60,401 bases of DNA from Hymenoscyphus infarciens (lineage: Eukaryota; Ascomycota; Leotiomycetes; Helotiales; Helotiaceae), in contig LLCB01000334.1 of NCBI GenBank assembly GCA_001414345.1, positions 1 through 60,401 of the forward strand, written 5' to 3'. Made by a program: the position numbers and the translations under genes. The notes under the pieces were generated by a model that did no database searches, had not been told where the DNA came from, and worked only from the letters and a program-made list of their open reading frames with translations. This document shows positions 11,011-20,424 of this stretch, in pieces. How positions within the stretch are numbered: position 1 is the first letter of the stretch; every line of letters begins with the position of its first letter.

Positions 11011-12865
11011 TTACTTCGCAACAACATCTTCCTCCGAGGCAGCCTCAGTCTCCACGTCATCTGTCCGCTTCAAAGTTTTGCTGTACTTTTGTTAGTTCCA
11101 CCTTCAAGGGGATATTGAAAAGCAACTTACTCCTCGCGCCTATAAAGATAAGCCATTGCCGTGACTCCAATGATCGACAGGCCCCCAAATAATATCAAAA
11201 TCTGATAGCCGTATGCGTACTTGGGAGCATCATAAGTCGGAAATAGCACCACTGCCAAATAAATTAATGACCACTCGACAATCTTGCCGTGAGAGCAACT
11301 CGGGGAATGGTAACTTACATGGCACCCAAAGAACCCAAACATACGAGAAAATGTTTGCAGTGGCGACTAGCAACTGTCTCAAATTTGGATCACCGGCGTT
11401 GAGATTACTAGCCCAGGCCTTCCAAACAAGTCAGAAATTTCTCTCTCGCAGATGGGTGATTTGAAAGGCGACTTACAATAAGGACCGGAGTGGTGGCCGA
11501 GCCAGCATATGAAATATAGTAGGCGAACATAAGGGCCGCCTTTGGAATATCCCAAACAGACAACATGATATTCGAGACCATCATCAAAAGACACAAGATC
11601 ACAATCAAAATATACCTCTGACCAGTGCGGTCTGCCAAAATACCCCACGTAAATGTGACCACGATGGCAAGTGCATTACCTGCTGTGGGTAGAGTATTTG
11701 CGTGAAAGACACTGTACCCGGCAGCCACCAACCACAGGTTAAAGTAACTCGTAGCCGTATGGCATGCAGCGAGCATCCTGAATCAATGTCAGTTTTGGAT
11801 AACTTTCTTCTGTGAAGAAGAAATTCTTACACATAAGAGAATACGAATATCCAGATCTTCCAGTCCAAATAGACCTCTTTAACAACTTTCCAATTAAGCT
11901 TGACAGGAGCCTGTCTCCCCAATCTTTCAATCCTTTCAATCCCATACGCTCGATCATCAGCATTCAAGTAGAATGCCCTCGTCGTATGTGGGAGATCCGG
12001 TATGCCAAAGAAGCCCCAAATAGCAATTGGGATCGAAATAACACCGTCCATGATAAAAAGCCATCTCCACCCCGCAAGGCCAAGATGTCCATTCATACTC
12101 GAGTAAAGACCCGCCTGTAGGTAGCCACTAAACATACTAGCTATCGCCTCGATTTCCAAAAGGATAGCAACTCGTTTAGTGAGTTCTTTGGGCCCGTACC
12201 AACCGCCGAGAAGGGCGATGTAGCCGGGGAAAGCGCATGCTTCGAAAAGGCCGATGAAGAAGCGGAGGGCGTACATGGTTTCAATGTTCTTCGCTCCAGC
12301 CATGCTCATCACCAACGCAGACCATGCAAGCTCACAAGCTGGAATGAAATACGAAGGACGGGCCCAGCTTAATTGGAACATCATCGCTGGGAGACTGCCA
12401 ATTATGATGCCGAGACTGAACCAGGTGTTGAGCCAGTTTCGTTCGTTGCCGTAGAGATGGAGGTCTTGTTTCATGCCACTCACGAATGCATTGCCTATTG
12501 TTGTCCAGGATCAGAATGAAGCCTTGTTTTGCTATGATAGATCAAAGGACGGTATTGCATACTGTAATTTGTCTGGTCTAGATATTTGATGAAGTATCCT
12601 AGACAGATGGTTGTACTTGAGAGTAACAATTAGTATTTTGCTTCGCTAAGAGATGCTGGAAAGCTTGGAAAGAACCGAAAGGTAAGATTACTTACAACAT
12701 GAATCCATCGATTTTCTGGACATATTTTCTATCCCGTGGCTCTCCTTCGACTGATTCCCAAACGTATCCTACCAGCCTCCGCCATTTTGCGCTTTTGACT
12801 TCGGAGTTGGTGCTATGGCTGGCTTCGGAGAGTGTGGCAGAGGCCACTTCCTTGGGATTGGGCAT
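11011..12865 (-). CDS. MFS transporter, ACS / pantothenate-allantoate permease type
   Basis: Seven exons: 12865-12696, 12615-12563, 12494-11831, 11777-11477, 11418-11319, 11251-11131 and 11080-11011, giving 492 residues. All introns are GT-AG and 50-80 bp. The last has an ACTAAC branch site and joins the membrane part to a charged tail (KTLKRTDDVETEAASEE). The transmembrane part begins TTICLGYFIKYLDQTNYSNA, followed by FVSGMKQDL, and a later helix pair holds MYALRFFIGLFEACAFPGY. These are hallmarks of the fungal anion:cation symporter group that includes Liz1/Fen2 pantothenate and Dal5 allantoate permeases. About twelve hydrophobic helices can be seen. It probably imports a carboxylated small molecule at the plasma membrane; the exact substrate cannot be read. 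It shares a 738-bp upstream region with the solute-binding protein gene on the other strand. Confidence 0.9.
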
Positions 12866-13603
12866 TTTGATTTGCCAAAGAGCTTCAGAGAGTCCAAGAC
12901 AGGAAATACAACGAAGGCTACTTTATATCCCCTACAGCTTCCACTGCAGGTACCAAGGTAGTTATCATCTTTTTTTTCTTCTTCAACCATGGCCTGCATT
13001 GCTGTGCTGCACAGAGACAGAACTTGTGGGGTGGTCTTGATGGCGTTATCGCAACTCCATATTGTACCTTTGAGCTTGGTCTCTATCAAATGGCCGTGGA
13101 ATGGAGCAACAGGGAGATCAAATGAAAGCCCACGGACAAGGTCCACTGTGAAGGGCACGGCACTATGAAGAAGTGGACTTCTGCCCGATGATTGAATTGA
13201 GCCGCAAGTGAACTACGGCGCACCACAACGACCATGTCCGTACTCATACCAATCTCTCCCTCTTCTAACTCCACGACGCACTCACCTCCTCGTTGGCACC
13301 CCAAGAATCACAACCGTGTAGGTCTCAACTCTCCAAGAAATAGAATCAAGATGCTTACTCATTAATGATTATGGAATGTCGCGAATACGCTTCCAGCCAG
13401 TAGCCCCCCGAAAAGCTAGCGGAGCTTCATGGAGAATGCGCGAGTACGTGAGTGGGGTGGATGCGGCGTGCTCGATAACTAACGGCCAAACGACAGATAG
13501 TATGCTAACCTTACCAAGGTACCGGTAGTAGGAATACTCGAGTATTGCCAAAGAAGCCTTCTTCCCGTCGAGACATCGAATAGCGCATTGCCGTACCGGT
13601 ACC
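12866..13603. promoter_or_regulatory. shared divergent promoter region, MFS (-) and solute-binding protein (+)
   Basis: This 738-bp gap separates two divergent start codons. Directly before the + start lies a perfect 10-bp inverted repeat pair: GGTACCGGTA at 13518-13527 and TACCGGTACC at 13594-13603, the second touching the ATG. Each contains the palindrome TACCGGTA. This could be a transcription factor site or a 5' UTR stem. No factor is assigned. Confidence 0.45.
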
Positions 13604-15016
13604 ATGGCAATGGATACGCTTCGCATCAGCCTCGAGAAGGTCGATTTCCGCCAACCCACACAAGTAACCGACGACACCAGCATCTTGACCCTCAAAAATC
13701 TCGTTCTCGAGCCGTTTTTGAAGTGGCAGCCCGGTGGTCTTGCACTGCCAGGACTCATCGATCGATGGGAACACTCTGCCGATGGCCGCGACTGGCACTT
13801 CCACATCCGTGAGGCTGCGGTATTTCACGACGGCCAAAGCTGTGTCGCCAGCCATGTTGTCGACTTCATTAGTGCCATTCTCGACTCCAGAGACACCTTT
13901 GGTATGAAATGGAGTTACCATCGGTATCTTGCCCACACCAAGATCACTGCTGAAGGCGAGAAGACTGTCAGGGTCGAGAGCCCGGAGCCGATTGCATATA
14001 TCCTCGATATCTTTACCGAATTCTACCTCTGCCGAATTACACCTGATGGGAAGCCAATTCTGGGAACAGGGCGATATCGTGTCACCGAATTCGACAAAGA
14101 TAAAGGGAGGGCCGTGTTGGAGTATGCGAACCCGAGAGATGGCAAAGACAACAGCCCGCAGCGAATTATGGCCACCGCTGAACCAAGTGCAGAAGGAAGG
14201 CTCAGACAGCTCCGTCAAGGCACTGTCGATGTTGCGCTCAACCTTGAGCGAGTAGAGGGGAATCTTCTTTTCGAGCAAGACCTCCAGTGGGGCAAGGCAG
14301 TCAACACCTTGTCTATCATATATTATTTGAATTGTCGTGAGGGCATCTTCGCCTCAGCCGATGCCCGACTCGCAGTCAATCATGCTGTTGATACCGCAGC
14401 ATTGGCGAGAGAAGTATTTCACAACCTCGCAGCCCCTTCATCGACTATCGTTAGTCCATTTCACCTTGGCGCAAAAGAGGCTGCGCTGGAGCCTATTCCT
14501 TACGACATCGTCAAGGCACAGCGTCTCCTGGAAGGAATAGACACCAGCACACCCATCATCCTACGCACTCCAACATATATGCCAGAGCGTGCTGAAGCCA
14601 TCACAAACTTCGTGGTGGCGTCCCTCGAAGCCGTAGGACTCAAGGTGACCGTGGAAGTGGAAACCGACCGCGCGAATTATGCTCGCCAAATTGGACTCAG
14701 CAAGAAAGTTGGCGATTTAGCGTTATTTGATTCCTCCCCTCACAGCACGTACCGCGTACTTGATGACAAGATCTCGAGCACGACCAAAGCAGTATGGTGG
14801 CAAGGTTATCAAGATGCTGAGGCAGACCGGCTCATTCAGATAGCAAATCGTGCTGTTGGGACCAAAGACAGGCAAGAGGCCTACGGTCATTGTTTAGTAC
14901 GACTGAGACAAAACCCACCTTGGCTCTACATTGGACATCCAGTTGAGGTATTTGCTGCCCGATTGGGGGTAGATGGGATGAACCTTAATTGCAAGGGCGT
15001 ACTCAATATTGAATAA
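13604..15016 (+). CDS. bacterial-type family 5 extracellular solute-binding protein (SBP_bac_5), intronless
   Basis: 470 residues in one exon, start in strong context (ACCATGGC). Residues 45-82 match the family signature region (PGLIDRWEHSADGRDWHFHI, then AAVFHDGQ). The rest follows the two-lobe layout of oligopeptide/dipeptide/nickel-binding proteins (NCREGIFASADARLAVNHAV near the middle, an LEGID segment, a WLYIGHPVEVFAARLGVDG end). In bacteria such proteins deliver peptides, nickel or opines to an ABC importer in the membrane. Here there is no signal peptide or lipobox (starts MAMDTLRISLEK), so the product is probably cytosolic, and no importer subunit is nearby. The lack of introns and the bacterial family suggest horizontal transfer. 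It is divergent from an MFS permease and convergent with the NACHT-FGS gene, 224 bp apart. Confidence 0.88.
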   Translation: MAMDTLRISLEKVDFRQPTQVTDDTSILTLKNLVLEPFLKWQPGGLALPGLIDRWEHSADGRDWHFHIREAAVFHDGQSCVASHVVDFISAILDSRDTFGMKWSYHRYLAHTKITAEGEKTVRVESPEPIAYILDIFTEFYLCRITPDGKPILGTGRYRVTEFDKDKGRAVLEYANPRDGKDNSPQRIMATAEPSAEGRLRQLRQGTVDVALNLERVEGNLLFEQDLQWGKAVNTLSIIYYLNCREGIFASADARLAVNHAVDTAALAREVFHNLAAPSSTIVSPFHLGAKEAALEPIPYDIVKAQRLLEGIDTSTPIILRTPTYMPERAEAITNFVVASLEAVGLKVTVEVETDRANYARQIGLSKKVGDLALFDSSPHSTYRVLDDKISSTTKAVWWQGYQDAEADRLIQIANRAVGTKDRQEAYGHCLVRLRQNPPWLYIGHPVEVFAARLGVDGMNLNCKGVLNIE

Positions 15017-15240
15017 CATTCTACATATGAAGTATATCCCACCTTTCAAGCTTGGTGGACCGACTCCACAACCCCACAAACAAATGCAATCTTTCCGTGC
15101 CCGATACGCGATACACGGGCAACAAGGGGCGAAGACTCGAAGAGGTACCGGACAGTGTTGGATACTTTGTAAGCAAACTTGCCCGGTGCTCGAACTTTGC
15201 GCCCGCCATCGCCCTCCGATACAGCACGCCGTGTCTTTAT

Positions 15241-17310
15241 TTATATTGAGGAAACCGGTGCAACTACAACTCGAAATCCATTCCCGCGCCAGAAGCCCGC
15301 CGGCTCCAAACTCCCACGATAAGTGCAAGAAATCTTAAGTCTTCCGCTCGAAAAGCAGCCGCCACGAAGAACTCTCCGTATTGATCCCGATGCTTCCAAA
15401 TCTTCCCGCTCATCATCCCTCCAAGGATACTGGAAGGACGGGGTCGCCATATCTTCACCCCACAATGTCGTACACCATTCCCAGATCTGACCGGCCATAT
15501 CGTAGCATCCATAAGGGGAGCGACCCTTGGGAAACAAGCCTACAGGACATCTTGCATTGAAACCAGATTCTTCATAGTTGGCGGCATCGTCTTGCCATTC
15601 CGTTCCCCATGGATAGATTGCTTTATCACTATGACTATCCTCATGTTTTTGGTCCCCACGAGCTGCACGTTCCCATTCAGGTTCGGTTGGCAGACGTACA
15701 TGCTCGTCATGGCCGATTTTTCCACATACTTGCCAACGAGACGTCAACCATGCGCAGAATGCTACTGCATCATACCATGAGAGATCTGTTGCGGGCATGT
15801 TCTGCTTTTCCGGGTCGGATCCATCAGGGCTCTGCCATTTCCGATCTGTTTCCCGTACGAAAATGGCATAGTCCTGGTTGACAACCGGGTACATTCCGAT
15901 GCGAAATTCTTTCAGTGATATTCTTTCTACAGGCTTAGAGTTGGGATGGTCTTCAGAGCCAAGGATGAAATCTCCTCCAGGTACGTTCGCAAGAGCCGTA
16001 AGGTCTCTTGTATCACCTAACCGAGAGAGAATACGACCTGCCTTTTCCCTTTGCAATGTTGGCAGCGTTCCCTCTTCAATTATCGCAAGCATCTGATTTG
16101 AAATCTGCTCTGCCAGTTTGCTAGATGGAGTGATGAAATCGGACACGAGCAAAGCACCAAGTTGTGCGTGGGTTCCTGAACCACGTATGAGCCCTTGAAT
16201 GACACCGGCCGACTTGGGAGTGGCACTCAGACGAACTAACAGACTGCGTAGAATTGGCTCCGCATCTGACGGGTTCTGATGAAACAGTGCAATGGCGGTT
16301 TCTGGTGCGAAGTTGACGAGATATCGAGCGACCAACAATTGCTGTACAGCGCTAGCTGCATATAGCGTGGGCGTCGCAGGCTTTTTGGTTTGTGATGTTT
16401 TACCCGGACGGTTAAACGCCTGGGCTGCCAATTCAATGGAGGCATCTTTTCCAGGACTCACAACAGTCAACCATGCATCCAAAAGCTCCTCGGCCTGCTC
16501 GCCGCCATTTCTTGCTTCCAATGCCAAAGCAAAATAGGCCGGGATTGCTGCTGATGTGCCAATCCCAATTTCAACCTCAGATGGGGCAATATTCGTATAA
16601 CTGTTTACTGCCTGTCGTCTCTGAACTTGGAGTAGCGGTCGAAGGTCGTGGCGGACAACGTCGGACGATAAAACCCAGTCTTTGACCGTGTTGGTGTTTC
16701 CGAGGAGGAGGAGCTTTATGTTCTCATGGGCTCTGACCGAGGTGAGTATTTCCGTAAGAATAATAGGGCATTGCTCGCCAGACTTTTCAATTGTGTCGAG
16801 AATGACCAAGAGATTGGGCTTTGGTGTGTTTTCTTCGGCTGTTAAAAATGTAGTGATCTTGCCGAGGCCATTTTTGATGAATGTTTCTAAGCTCTCGGGG
16901 CCATCAACGGTGAAGTAGCAGGGTAAAAAGTGCGCATTTTCCCAATGCTCGTCAAGAACGGCACCTTCCTCATTTCGAGGTAGAGGGTGAGGCTCTATAG
17001 ACCCCTTGGTAGCCAGGTTAAAGGCAAGATGTTTCGCAAAAGTCGTTTTCCCACTGCCGCTTGGGCCGCTCAGTAACACAACTTTGTTGTCACGCACGCC
17101 TTCGAGTGCTGAGAAGTAGACAGGAGGTTCGGGTTTGTCTTCTGCGTTGCGTTTTCGAAGGCCTTTTGCTGCTTTATCTTCCGTGGTGAAGTTAATGAGT
17201 AGAGGGATGTAGCCTTGGGATAGAGTGATGATTTCGCCGGTTGGTGATACTAGGAGGGGTTCATTGCCGAAGTTTTGAGCTGCTGATTGAAGGCGATTGA
17301 TGATATCCAT
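15241..17310 (-). CDS. NACHT-like NTPase fused to a C-terminal FGE/SUMF1-like (FGS) domain
   Basis: 689 residues in one exon. I start at the ATG at 17310 (MDIINRLQ) because the frame's upstream extension to 17358 begins at TTG. Walker A is GPSGSGKT (residues 82-89) and Walker B is NLLVILD (166-172). A helical region (about 270-430) follows. Residues 438-685 form a formylglycine-generating-enzyme-like domain: NVPGGDFILGSEDHPN, VRLPTEPEWERAARG, YPWGTEW, YGCYDMAGQIWEWC and RRVLRGGCFSSGRL. The catalytic cysteine pair of true FGE is not at the expected place (only Cys652 and Cys662 occur there), so it is probably a C-type-lectin-like ligand sensor. Such NTPase-FGS fusions are known from bacterial STAND/conflict proteins. 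It probably acts in the cytosol as a nucleotide-switched sensor. No N-terminal effector domain is obvious in residues 1-60. A MITE sits in the gap to the next gene. Confidence 0.85.
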   Translation of the reverse strand: MDIINRLQSAAQNFGNEPLLVSPTGEIITLSQGYIPLLINFTTEDKAAKGLRKRNAEDKPEPPVYFSALEGVRDNKVVLLSGPSGSGKTTFAKHLAFNLATKGSIEPHPLPRNEEGAVLDEHWENAHFLPCYFTVDGPESLETFIKNGLGKITTFLTAEENTPKPNLLVILDTIEKSGEQCPIILTEILTSVRAHENIKLLLLGNTNTVKDWVLSSDVVRHDLRPLLQVQRRQAVNSYTNIAPSEVEIGIGTSAAIPAYFALALEARNGGEQAEELLDAWLTVVSPGKDASIELAAQAFNRPGKTSQTKKPATPTLYAASAVQQLLVARYLVNFAPETAIALFHQNPSDAEPILRSLLVRLSATPKSAGVIQGLIRGSGTHAQLGALLVSDFITPSSKLAEQISNQMLAIIEEGTLPTLQREKAGRILSRLGDTRDLTALANVPGGDFILGSEDHPNSKPVERISLKEFRIGMYPVVNQDYAIFVRETDRKWQSPDGSDPEKQNMPATDLSWYDAVAFCAWLTSRWQVCGKIGHDEHVRLPTEPEWERAARGDQKHEDSHSDKAIYPWGTEWQDDAANYEESGFNARCPVGLFPKGRSPYGCYDMAGQIWEWCTTLWGEDMATPSFQYPWRDDEREDLEASGSIRRVLRGGCFSSGRLKISCTYRGSLEPAGFWRGNGFRVVVAPVSSI

Positions 17311-17595
17311 TGTGAGGCATGATCTGGTGTTTTTGTGGCCCCCAACTTGGTAAGGCAATCAATGACCTGGGTGAGTATAAATTCGTCGGCCTCGCCGCAT
17401 CACTCCCAGCTTAGCTTTTTCACGTGGCCTTTTGTGGTCTTGCTTAACATTACATCTGTTCCACTTTTGATTTCTCAAATTGCGCAATGAAGTAACGGGG
17501 ACGGTCTGCCGACGACATATTGCGGCCAACAAGGTGAGGAGGGTCCTTCCACGTCCACGGGTAGCTTTGTACGAGATACGAGATACGAGGTACGA
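17311..17595. promoter_or_regulatory. upstream region of the NACHT-FGS gene
   Basis: 285 bp between the start codon and the MITE. A short tandem array of ACGAGAT/ACGAGGT units (about 17570-17596) borders the MITE target site. No TATA box is evident. Confidence 0.35.
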
Positions 17596-17931
17596 AGCAG
17601 AAGGGCTTTGGCTAAATCGCCTGACCCTTTTGACTAAATCGCCTGACTCTAACCCGATTAGGCACTCTTATCACGCCTGTATAACACTAATTCTCTATTC
17701 TAAGGGATAGTAACCTAGTTTTGAGGTTAGGGTTAGTTAGGGTTAGTTAGGGTTAGTTAGGGTTAGGGATAGTTAGGGTTAGGGATCGGGTATGGGTTAG
17801 GGCTAGGGATAAGGGTTAGTGATATATGATTTTGTACTTTAGTGGTGTTCGCGAACGGAAAATATCCTAATTTGGTTAGATCAGGCGATTTAGTCAAAAG
17901 GGTCAGGGGATTTAGCAAAACTCAGCAGAAG
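17596..17931. mobile_element. hAT-like MITE (17604-17923) carrying a telomere-like repeat array
   Basis: An 8-bp direct repeat AGCAGAAG flanks the element (17596-17603 and 17924-17931), the TSD length of hAT transposons. The 320-bp element has terminal inverted repeats of about 58 bp with only a few mismatches (GGCTTTGGCTAAATC at the left, the complement of GAGTTTTGCTAAATC at the right). Each terminal repeat contains CTAAATCGCCTGAC twice or nearly so. It has no coding capacity, so it would depend on a transposase elsewhere. It lies between the NACHT-FGS gene and the TXNDC17-like gene and could affect either promoter. Confidence 0.8.
17724..17818 (+). repeat. interstitial telomere-like array (TTAGGG with TTAG insertions)
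   Basis: Alternating TTAGGG and TTAGTTAGGG units, then decayed versions (GTTAGGGATA, GGGTTAGGGCTAGG). TTAGGG is the usual telomere unit of filamentous ascomycetes. Single-copy genes flank it on both sides, so it is interstitial. It lies entirely inside the MITE. Confidence 0.85.
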
Positions 17932-18175
17932 CTTTCATATACTTGGTAACCCCACCCCCTAGGTACGATACCCCACATAATTGATGAGCCAATGAGCCGT
18001 AACTATGGCACCATATTTTTCTCCTCACCCCACCAACGAACAGCAACCTGATCCAGGCTTTTTGATACCAGCTACTCTCACAGCACCCAAACAGAATACC
18101 TGGACAACAACAAAACTAACCAAAACCAACACCCAAAGCATACCAAAAGACACCACCAAAAAATCCAACGCCAAG

Positions 18176-18765
18176 ATGCCTATCTCGAAAACTTTCGCCG
18201 AGCCCAAATCTGCAAATTCACTTCCGTTACCCGAAGATGCGAAATCTCCCTTCTTCATCGCGTTCTTGTCTTCTCTGGATCCGGTCACGAAACAGGCATG
18301 GTGTCCTGATGTGAGGGCTGCCCTTCCGGTTCTTGAGAAGAAGTTTGAGGGACTGGAGGGTCCCGAGGTTGCGTTGGTTTGGGTGGGTCAGAGACCTGAG
18401 TATGTCTTTTCCCCCCTCTCTTTATCCCCTTTCAATCCTCAGAAATTGGTTGTAATGGGGAAGATGGGGTGACAGACATATGATGGGATTAATGGGATTG
18501 GCTGAGATGAGATGAGATTAAGACTGACCAAGAAACAGATGGAGAGATCCCAAAAATATCTACCGGGTGAATTGGAATGTTCATAATGTCCCGACTTTGG
18601 TACGCTTTCAACGTGTTGATGGGGAGGTGAAGGAGACGGGACGACTGGTTGAGGATGAAATTTTGGATGGGAAGAGGTTGGATGAGTTTGTGAGTATATT
18701 TTTGCTTGCGCGGATATGAGGGGTTTGCTGATTATCGGGGGCTTTAGGTTAAGCATGCGTCGTGA
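18176..18765 (+). CDS. TXNDC17-like thioredoxin-fold protein (DUF953 type)
   Basis: Three exons, 18176-18399, 18539-18689 and 18748-18765, giving 130 residues. The start at 18176 (MPISKTF) is chosen because the family begins this way; an upstream in-frame ATG at 18005 would add 57 low-complexity residues. The active-site region is WCPDV (residues 42-46), where animal TXNDC17 has WCPDC; many fungal relatives also lack the second cysteine, so the protein may have only one redox-active Cys. Splicing restores VGQRPEWRDPKN and a typical VPTLVRFQRVDGEVKETGRL segment. The last exon supplies only VKHAS, matching the usual length of about 120-130 residues. Probably a cytosolic disulfide reductase or a relative that has lost that activity. 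Confidence 0.85.
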
Positions 18766-20424
18766 TTTTCTTGACTTGTTAGGGGAGAGAAATTATCGCA
18801 TGTCGAATGTCTCGTTTTCAAAACGAAAGCAGGCAGTCGCCTACAATCCCATCTCGATATTCCTACCACGCAGCCCTGGACACCCCCGACCCCACCCCCA
18901 CTCTGAAGCCATTTGTAGTGTAGTGAAGTTTCGCTAGCGTTAATTTCAGTCTCTTCTTCTTATTTTTCGAGCATATAAGTGAGAAATGTAAATGTCCTCA
19001 AAGAAATAGTTGCGAAAATACTGTAACGAATACAGAAGGAAAACAGTTTTCATCTGAACTTCGTTCGATCGATTCGATTCTTCTAAACTTTTAGAATAAA
19101 AGTATCAAGGAGATCATCTTACAACCCTTTCTTGGTTTCGAAACGACATGTTGCTAAGTTTATTCTACCAAACGATCGGAAGAAAATAATTCATGGAACT
19201 TTGTTCACATATATAGAGTATGATAACCGGAGCTTCTTGAGAGTACGGAAAGAAAGGAAAACGGTAAACCTGAGATAGACTACCTACCTCTCATCTGCAA
19301 ATCTTTTCGCTTTAATCGGCTAGTTTTGTATGAATATACAATCTTACGGAATTAGCATGAAGATGATCTCAATAATAAGACGGCACCTCTGATAAAAAGA
19401 CAACCAATTAAATAATCTTTTATTTTAGAAAGTGCTTGGTTTTCCCCCCCCCTCGATAAGCAGTAATTTTTTCTCAAAACTAATCCAGGAAAACAAATGA
19501 AATGTTTGCGAAAGGCAGTACGAAATAAACGGACGGGCTGCGAGGCTGGAAAGAGTTCTGAGGAAGCGAAAGGCTTCAACAACATATAAATGAAGAAAGA
19601 ACGCAAAGGAAAGATGCCTTGGTTCATCTGAGAATGTGGTATTATAGGGGCAAGCATTAGAGTCTCAAATAATAAGATTGTTGGTAATCCAAGTCAGTCT
19701 CTGCACAGAGTGTGCGTGAAACCAGGAGGCGGGTTACCTGAATTTCAAGGCTGGGAGAGGGCCGACACAACAGATAATTCGCTTGAATTCCGTCTATATC
19801 TTTCTTTCGGTGCGTTGGTTCAATGTAAATTTCGTGGAAAGAAGAGAGAAGGTTGGGGAATTCTTGATGTTGTGCTGTGCTGTGCTGACTGCTAAGGCGA
19901 GTTGGCTAGCGCAGAAACTGGCTGGGCAAATCATCGTCATCGCACCAGCTTTCAGCAAACCTGGAAGGCCACACACAGTCCACACCACAATCAACCCACC
20001 AGTTCATGAGGGCAGACAGACACCAGACCCTGGAAATCATTAGAACAATGTCCCATCAATCCCCTCGCTGTCGTCATCGAATCACTGTCCGCGCGCGCGA
20101 AGTCGTGAATATATTGTCTTACGATGATTTGCCCTGGGGTGCGAGAACCAGTTACGGAGTCTCCATACATTTCAGCAGAACTTGGTCTGACAATACGAGG
20201 TTAGTGCGCTTGGGGAGACGGCCAGATGATAAGATCCAGCCCCTCGCCTGCTGGTGTGTGGGAGAGATGCAGCAAATAAAATCTTTTTCGTCACCCTGCT
20301 GAAGTAGAGGAGTTGTGTTTGGTCGTCTTGGTCTTACAGAATATCGTCAACCTCTTTGCCAGCCACCGAGGAAAACCACTCACACGACCCCACCACCACA
20401 ACAAGCTGATTTACCAACACCATC
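18766..20424. other. intergenic region, no gene supported
   Basis: About 1.7 kb. The first part is 3' UTR of the TXNDC17-like gene and the last ~400 bp are probably promoter and 5' UTR of the next gene. A 98-codon open frame at 20006-20302 has no protein-like features and lies in that leader. An open frame at 19352-19657 (-) is likewise unconvincing. Confidence 0.45.

Noticed and set aside
13511..14278. 255-codon open frame on the minus strand
   Set aside because: It is antisense to the solute-binding protein gene, whose + frame has clear family motifs; the minus translation looks like a shadow.
17311..17358. 16-residue N-terminal extension of the NACHT-FGS protein
   Set aside because: It starts at TTG; the first ATG is at 17310.
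17724..17818. Chromosome end
   Set aside because: Single-copy genes flank the TTAGGG-like array on both sides and it lies inside a MITE.
18005..18175. Upstream in-frame start adding 57 residues to the TXNDC17-like protein
   Set aside because: The extra part is Thr/Lys-rich low complexity, and the family begins at MPI...; it is more likely 5' UTR.
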